Positions 1 to 4,089 of a stretch of 7,238 nt of DNA are shown piece after piece. Position numbers and translations under genes: made by a program. How positions within the stretch are numbered: the first letter of the stretch is position 1; every line of letters starts with the position of its first letter. Location of the stretch: NCBI GenBank assembly GCA_947379685.1, contig CANCOG010000255.1, positions 1-7,238 on the forward strand, given 5' to 3'. Source of the DNA: Flavipsychrobacter stenotrophus (lineage in GTDB: Bacteria > Bacteroidota > Bacteroidia > Chitinophagales > Chitinophagaceae). The notes beneath the pieces were generated by a model that was given only the letters and a program-made list of their open reading frames with translations, made no database searches and was not told the DNA's origin.

Positions 1-507
1 GAGTGCAGCATCGGTAGCTGCACCACCATCGCCCCAGAATCCCTGCCTGCCACCTGCGTAGGTGCTGATAACGCCTGAGGTGTTTACCCTACGAATACTC
101 TGGTTAAGCTGGTCTACGATGTAAATATTACCGGAAGCATCAATTGTAACCGCTCTCGGGTTATATAATTGTGCGGAAGTTGCGTCTATTCCGTCGCCAT
201 TGTAGCCCGGAGTTCCGGTACCGGCGATAGTGGAAATAGTGCCCGATGGGGTCACTTTGCGAACCAGGCTTCTAGCGGCATCGGCAATATACAAGTTGCC
301 GCTGGCATCGTAGCATGTTCCCGATGCGAAGTTAAGTTCTGCGGCAGTTGCAGGACCGCCATCGCCCGAATAACCGGCCGAGCCTGTACCGGCAATGGTG
401 TTAATAATTTGCGCCTTCGACTGGAATGATGACATTACAGGAAGTGCACACATTGCGAAAAAAGCACCTTTCGCAATAGTCTTGAACATTGTCTGTGTCC
501 TTTTCAT
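1..507 (-). CDS. NHL-repeat secreted protein, N-terminal part (runs off the left edge)
   Basis: The frame is open from an ATG at 507 down to base 1, giving 169 codons without a stop; the C-terminus lies outside the window. The product begins with a basic n-region (MKRTQTMFKTIAK), a hydrophobic stretch and a probable signal peptidase I site after SKA (residues 30-32), so it should be exported. Directly after the signal come NHL-type repeats with a period of about 55-56 residues. Their glycine/aspartate motifs are GYSGDGG at 45-51, GYNGDGI at 101-107 and GFWGDGG at 156-162, each followed by a GN-L/I-YI-D strand and an R-K/R-V strand. Such repeats build beta-propellers used for protein or ligand binding; the ligand is unknown. 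The mature start (AQ-I-INTIAGTG) matches that of the 891-residue protein at 4090-6765, so the two are paralogues. By analogy the missing C-terminus may carry Ig-like domains and a T9SS tail, but this cannot be seen. No clear Shine-Dalgarno sequence precedes the ATG, which is usual in Bacteroidota. An internal ATG (residue 7) is an alternative start. Confidence 0.88.
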   Translation of the reverse strand, partial: MKRTQTMFKTIAKGAFFAMCALPVMSSFQSKAQIINTIAGTGSAGYSGDGGPATAAELNFASGTCYDASGNLYIADAARSLVRKVTPSGTISTIAGTGTPGYNGDGIDATSAQLYNPRAVTIDASGNIYIVDQLNQSIRRVNTSGVISTYAGGRQGFWGDGGAATDAAL

Positions 508-618
508 ACGTTAACTTGTTTTTGTAAGTGAATAATTGAAAGCAATAAAGAGAGGAGATTTAGAAAAAAATCTATCGTTCAGCAGCATGCCAGTTGACGA
601 CTGAAATACTCCGTTTTG

Positions 619-630
619 ACAATGCAATAC
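619..630. repeat. 12-bp direct repeat, copy 1 (ACAATGCAATAC)
   Basis: An exact 12-bp match to 706-717, in the same orientation, with starts 87 bp apart. Both copies are preceded by a T run (TTTTG and TGTTT). Both lie between the left NHL gene and its candidate promoter, so they would fall in its leader if transcription starts near 745. They could be binding sites or chance matches in AT-rich DNA. Confidence 0.5.
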
Positions 631-705
631 TATTCACGAAAAACAACCAAAACAACACTCAAAAAAGAGTCAAAAAAATGCGACAAACCACTAAATAATT
701 TGTTT

Positions 706-717
706 ACAATGCAATAC
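706..717. repeat. 12-bp direct repeat, copy 2 (ACAATGCAATAC)
   Basis: Second exact copy of the 12-bp unit found at 619-630, in the same orientation. Its role is unknown. Confidence 0.5.
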
Positions 718-743
718 GACTAATAAAAATATGATATTTATCA

Positions 744-758
744 GGAATTTGACAAAAA
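744..758. repeat. 15-bp direct repeat, copy 1 (GGAATTTGACAAAAA)
   Basis: An exact 15-bp match to 776-790, with starts 32 bp apart (about three helical turns). Read on the minus strand this copy overlaps the TATTTTTG promoter-like element at 753-760. The same-face spacing would suit paired protein binding, but no binding protein can be named from the sequence. Confidence 0.6.
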
Positions 759-760
759 TA
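753..760 (-). promoter_or_regulatory. Candidate -7 promoter element (TATTTTTG) for the left NHL gene
   Basis: On the minus strand this fits the Bacteroidota -7 consensus TAnnTTTG. A TTTG that could act as the -33 element sits at 785-788, but the 24-nt gap is longer than usual and it overlaps the upstream gene's terminator T-tract. It is the only perfect consensus match I found in the gap. If used, transcription would start near 745. Confidence 0.3.
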
Positions 761-775
761 GAGCGGTAAATGCAG

Positions 776-790
776 GGAATTTGACAAAAA
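776..790. repeat. 15-bp direct repeat, copy 2 (GGAATTTGACAAAAA)
   Basis: Second exact copy of the unit at 744-758. Its A-run end is also the T-tract of the minus-strand terminator at 786-820, so part of the match could reflect that function. The GGAATTTGAC part is not explained by the terminator. Confidence 0.6.
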
Positions 791-820
791 AAGGGCCAAA
801 ATGCGTGGTGCATTTTGGCC
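786..820 (-). terminator. Intrinsic terminator of the hybrid regulator gene
   Basis: A perfect 11-bp inverted repeat (GGCCAAAATGC at 794-804 against GCATTTTGGCC at 810-820) with a 5-nt loop is followed, on the minus strand, by one C and seven Ts (786-792). It starts 48 bp past the regulator's stop codon. The plus strand has no T-tract after the stem, so termination should work in one direction only. Confidence 0.9.
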
Positions 821-867
821 GAAAATCACTTGAAATACTGGAATGATTGGTGGGAATTTCGATATTA

Positions 868-3861
868 TTATTTCATATACTCACTAGGTCGTTTTCCGAA
901 GCGTTCAAAAAACTGTTTCGAAAAATAACTGAGGTGTTCGTAACCTACGCGTTTGGCAAGGTCATCGAGCTTGAATACCTGGCCGGTAACCAAAAGTTCG
1001 TAGGCTTTCATTAGCCTGATTTCTTTAATAAGTTGTGCCGGGGTACAGCCGGTGAAACTTTTTGCATATGTATACAAGCGCCGCTCGGTGAAGCCAAATT
1101 CCTTCGCAACATCGTTTACGGACAACTCAATATTGTTAATACGTGAAACGACAAAGACTGTGAACTTCTCCCGGAATTCATCGGCTTGCTGGCTGGAAAT
1201 TGGTTCGACTTCCGGCCCGGTGGGCTGGCTGACATATTCACTCCTTTCCAAATTGTTTTTGAGCAGGTTGTAAGCGCGCACAATAAGCTCATTCGTGACG
1301 AATGGTTTTACAATATAATCATCAACACCCATGCGCAATAAACTGAACTGGTTTTCAGTGTCGGCCAGGGCGGTAAGCATGATTACGGGAATGTTCTTAT
1401 ATGTTTCGTTTACTTTAAGTTGACCGACCAGTTCGCGCCCGTCCATCACCGGCATCATCAGGTCACTGATCACCAGGTCTACAGACTTATCTTTTAATAT
1501 CGTCAGTGCCTCCTGCCCATTGCCTGCCTCTATAATATTTACGGAAGTACCAAATATCTCCCTGAGGTAGTACCTCATTTCCACATTGTCTTCTATAATC
1601 AATACGTCCTGCCTGCGTTTAAATATTGACCAATCGCTAATTTCAACTGCACCCTCGCCCGGGTCAATGTCTGATTCCGGTACATTTTCGGCTAACGGCA
1701 GGTACATGGTAAATGTAGTACCCACTCCCTGAGTGCTGGTGACGTCTATGTTACCACCCAGCAACAACAGGAATTCTTTTACGAGTGCCAACCCGATGCC
1801 TGCACCCTGTGCCTTGGCATTATCGGTAGTTTTACCCTGGTAGAAACGTTCAAAGATGTGCGGGAGGTCTTCGGCACTAATTCCTGCACCTGAATCGCTG
1901 AGCTGAATGATGAGCTGCTTTCCATTGTCTGAGACACCGGTCTCAAACTTTATCCACCCACCTTCGCGGTTAAATTTAATGGCGTTGTATACGAGGTTAT
2001 TAATGATCTTCCCAAACTTATCTTCATCTATATTAATATAGGTGTTGGCAGGGAGGTTATTGACATAATCTAACCTGAGGTGCTGCTTCTGAAACAGGCT
2101 TTCAAAGCTATACACCATTCTTTTGAGGAGCGGCGCTGCTTCCCTTACCGTATATTTTACCTCCAGATCCTTGGTTTCCAGTTTTGAAAGATCTAATATT
2201 TCCTCAATCATTTGCTGCAGCTTCAGGCTGTTGCTGTATGCAATCTCCAGTCGTTCGGCGTCTTTCGGTTTGTTAGCCTGATGGGTATCCTTAACCAGCT
2301 CTATCATACCCGATAACAGGGTTGCAGGAGTGCGCAACTCATGTGAGATATTGGCCAGGAATTTTGATTTCATTTTGGCGGCAATGGTTATCTGCTCCAT
2401 CTGGTCATTGATCACTGCCTTTTGCTCGCTCAATACCTTGTTGCGGGCCACGGTGCGGCGGTAAATAATAATTACAGCGACAATAACGCCTGCACCCAAT
2501 ATTAAACTAACTATGAGTATAATACTTAGTATCTGTTGCTTCTGCGCCTTTACTTTTTGCAGTTCGTTCTCGTCTATTAACTGCTTTAGTTCCCTGTTCT
2601 TTTCCGACAGATGGAACTTCGAATCAGCCTCGGCTACATCATCCTCTTGTATCCGGGCTATAACCGTATCCATAAAATCGACATATTTTTTATGGTATAA
2701 CGCAGCACCGGCACCATCGCCCTTTGCTTTAAGCGTGTTGTATAATAATTCCAGCAATTCCTTGTTCAGGTTATAACCATCGAAATTAAATTCCTGGCCC
2801 TTGATCAATTCCTCCGCCTTTTTCCCGTATAACAATGCCGAATCTGGCTGGTTGAGCGCTAAATATGCGCCTGCCAGCTCCTTAAATACAATCAGATATA
2901 CATCGGAAAGTTTTGCTGTGTGGTCGTTAAGGGCAATGGTGCGTTTATAGATATCAACGGCTTTTGTATTGGCACCGCTGCACTTAAGCGCGATACCATA
3001 TTCAATATTTATATCAATAATTACGGAGGTATCCCTTGACTGTGAAAGGCAGTATTCGAAGAGGGCAATTGATTTGTTGTAATTGCCCAGGTTCTTGTAT
3101 AAAATACCCAGGTTTATTTTTGTATTGATTGCCTTTTGCCGGGCACCGGTCTTATTGAATATGGAATCGGCCTTTAAACCATACCTCTCTGCTTCTTTGT
3201 AATTCTTTTGTTTACCGAAAGCCGCCATGGTCATGGAATAATTTTTGGCCAGGCCATTGAGGTTACGCATGGAATCATTGATCCTTATGCTTCTGTTCAG
3301 GTATTCGAGTGCGGCAGAAATGTGATTCACCCTTAGGTGCAGGGTGGACATAAAAGTCAAGAAATTCACCTCACGGGTTTTGTCATTTTCAGCCATGGCC
3401 AGCTCTAGCCCGCTGGTGGCTTTTTCCATGCACAAATTGTCATTTGCCCCGTTCAGCAAACGGCATTCGGCTTCCAGGAACGCCATTTTCCGTTCTTTGT
3501 TGTGGAGGTCACCGGCCATTGAAATAGCAATATCCAGTTGCTTTAACGCTTTCTCCGGTTTGTTTTGGTTAGCAAGGTACAGCCCGTTGGCTGCTTCAGC
3601 TTCCATGGTTATGGAATCGTCTTTTATTACTTGCGTGATAGCCTTGAGCTGGTCCAGGTACTTTCCATACGAATCGGGATTGTCATCCTGCATTGCAGCA
3701 ACAATGCCAAGCAGCAATAATGCTTTTTGTCGTTCATTTTTAGTTTTGCCTAGCTGGCTGCGAAGGCTGTCAGCTATATGTGGGTCTGATTCCTGTCCGG
3801 CAGATACTTCAACAATTAGGCACAGAGCAATAATAAAGACACTTTTCACAATTTTCAGCAT
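868..3861 (-). CDS. TPR-containing hybrid histidine kinase / response regulator / AraC-family one-protein two-component system
   Basis: Residues are numbered from the ATG at 3861 (997 residues). A signal peptide (1-21, cleavage after VSA) precedes a periplasmic region of about eight TPR-like helical repeats (about 33-400; clearest at 85-120, 163-200, 201-240, 241-279, 317-356). A coiled coil (about 400-443) and one membrane span (444-467) lead into the cytoplasmic part. The HisKA domain has SHELRTP with phospho-acceptor H507; its ExxT motif suggests phosphatase activity too. The ATPase domain has an N-box (N626), DSGAGI (656-661), IFERF and GAGIGL (686-691). The receiver has acidic E757/D758, phospho-acceptor D800, T830 and K852. 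An AraC-type helix-turn-helix domain fills 893-997. All catalytic residues are present, so the protein should sense a periplasmic signal, relay phosphate H507 to D800 and control transcription itself. This is the Bacteroidota hybrid two-component layout, but with TPRs instead of the usual Reg_prop/Y_Y_Y propeller sensor. The signal and target genes are unknown; the neighbouring secreted-protein genes are candidates by position only. Confidence 0.93.
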   Translation of the reverse strand: MLKIVKSVFIIALCLIVEVSAGQESDPHIADSLRSQLGKTKNERQKALLLLGIVAAMQDDNPDSYGKYLDQLKAITQVIKDDSITMEAEAANGLYLANQNKPEKALKQLDIAISMAGDLHNKERKMAFLEAECRLLNGANDNLCMEKATSGLELAMAENDKTREVNFLTFMSTLHLRVNHISAALEYLNRSIRINDSMRNLNGLAKNYSMTMAAFGKQKNYKEAERYGLKADSIFNKTGARQKAINTKINLGILYKNLGNYNKSIALFEYCLSQSRDTSVIIDINIEYGIALKCSGANTKAVDIYKRTIALNDHTAKLSDVYLIVFKELAGAYLALNQPDSALLYGKKAEELIKGQEFNFDGYNLNKELLELLYNTLKAKGDGAGAALYHKKYVDFMDTVIARIQEDDVAEADSKFHLSEKNRELKQLIDENELQKVKAQKQQILSIILIVSLILGAGVIVAVIIIYRRTVARNKVLSEQKAVINDQMEQITIAAKMKSKFLANISHELRTPATLLSGMIELVKDTHQANKPKDAERLEIAYSNSLKLQQMIEEILDLSKLETKDLEVKYTVREAAPLLKRMVYSFESLFQKQHLRLDYVNNLPANTYINIDEDKFGKIINNLVYNAIKFNREGGWIKFETGVSDNGKQLIIQLSDSGAGISAEDLPHIFERFYQGKTTDNAKAQGAGIGLALVKEFLLLLGGNIDVTSTQGVGTTFTMYLPLAENVPESDIDPGEGAVEISDWSIFKRRQDVLIIEDNVEMRYYLREIFGTSVNIIEAGNGQEALTILKDKSVDLVISDLMMPVMDGRELVGQLKVNETYKNIPVIMLTALADTENQFSLLRMGVDDYIVKPFVTNELIVRAYNLLKNNLERSEYVSQPTGPEVEPISSQQADEFREKFTVFVVSRINNIELSVNDVAKEFGFTERRLYTYAKSFTGCTPAQLIKEIRLMKAYELLVTGQVFKLDDLAKRVGYEHLSYFSKQFFERFGKRPSEYMK

Positions 3862-3868
3862 GGGCATA

Positions 3869-3872
3869 TCCT
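3869..3872 (-). promoter_or_regulatory. Ribosome binding site that decides the regulator's start
   Basis: AGGA on the minus strand lies 7 nt before the ATG at 3861 but only 1 nt before the in-frame ATG at 3867. This favours 3861. A TTG at 3897 is also in frame but would put a polar, Asn-rich stretch ahead of an otherwise normal signal peptide (MLKIVKSVFIIALCLIV), so it is less likely. Confidence 0.6.
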
Positions 3873-3923
3873 GATTATTACAATTACCATTTAGCAATAA
3901 AAATAAACAGAAAAATCTTACAA

Positions 3924-3939
3924 CTGCTATTAATAGCAG
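3924..3939. promoter_or_regulatory. Perfect 16-bp palindrome upstream of the hybrid regulator (possible operator)
   Basis: CTGCTATTAATAGCAG is a perfect inverted repeat with no spacer, centred about 70 bp before the regulator's ATG at 3861 and inside the gap after the 891-residue gene's terminator. Position and symmetry suit a dimeric regulator site. AraC-family proteins usually bind direct rather than inverted repeats, so the binder need not be the regulator itself. No T-tract follows on either strand, so it is not an intrinsic terminator. I found no perfect TAnnTTTG element in this gap. Confidence 0.45.
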
Positions 3940-4035
3940 ATTACCATGTTACGCCTGTAAATTTGCGACTACATATAATTGCGGGAAGCTAAAAACAAAT
4001 CGGTCATTCGCTTTTCACCAACCTAGCCAAATAGA

Positions 4036-4066
4036 AACGCGGATCCTTTTTTTCGGGACCCGCGTT
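4036..4066 (-). terminator. Hairpin terminator of the 891-residue NHL/Ig protein gene
   Basis: AACGCGG (4036-4042) pairs with CCGCGTT (4060-4066), extended past one mismatch by TCC/GGA, around an A-rich loop on the transcript. It begins 24 bp after the stop codon at 4090. The tract after the stem on the minus strand is T-rich but broken (TTTCTATTT), so termination may be less efficient than at the other two sites. Confidence 0.65.
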
Positions 4067-4089
4067 CCAGTTATTAATTTGTAACAATA

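Larger units (their letters stand above)
508..785. other. AT-rich intergenic region upstream of the left NHL gene
   Basis: This gap between the regulator's terminator (786-820) and the ATG at 507 holds no convincing gene on either strand. It is rich in A/T runs and contains two pairs of direct repeats (12 bp at 619-630 and 706-717; 15 bp at 744-758 and 776-790), three copies of TTGACAA on the plus strand, a weak 6-bp A/T hairpin (556-573) and one TAnnTTTG-like element on the minus strand. It most likely carries the promoter and 5' leader of the left-hand gene. The distance from the only good promoter match to the start codon would give an untranslated leader of roughly 240 nt, which is long. 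Confidence 0.6.

Noticed and set aside
169..429. An 86-codon open frame on the plus strand opposite the left NHL gene
   Set aside because: It is the antisense of the glycine-rich NHL repeats, and the minus strand has a signal peptide plus repeat motifs over the same bases.
616..630. TTGACA on the plus strand as a sigma-70 -35 box
   Set aside because: No gene on the plus strand follows, and Bacteroidota do not use the TTGACA/TATAAT promoter type; the repeats are better treated as unexplained direct repeats.
3344..3874. A 176-codon open frame on the plus strand, opposite the N-terminal part of the hybrid regulator
   Set aside because: It lies fully antisense to a well-supported coding region, its serine/alanine-rich product mirrors the codon pattern of the opposite strand, and it shows no recognisable domain or ribosome binding site.
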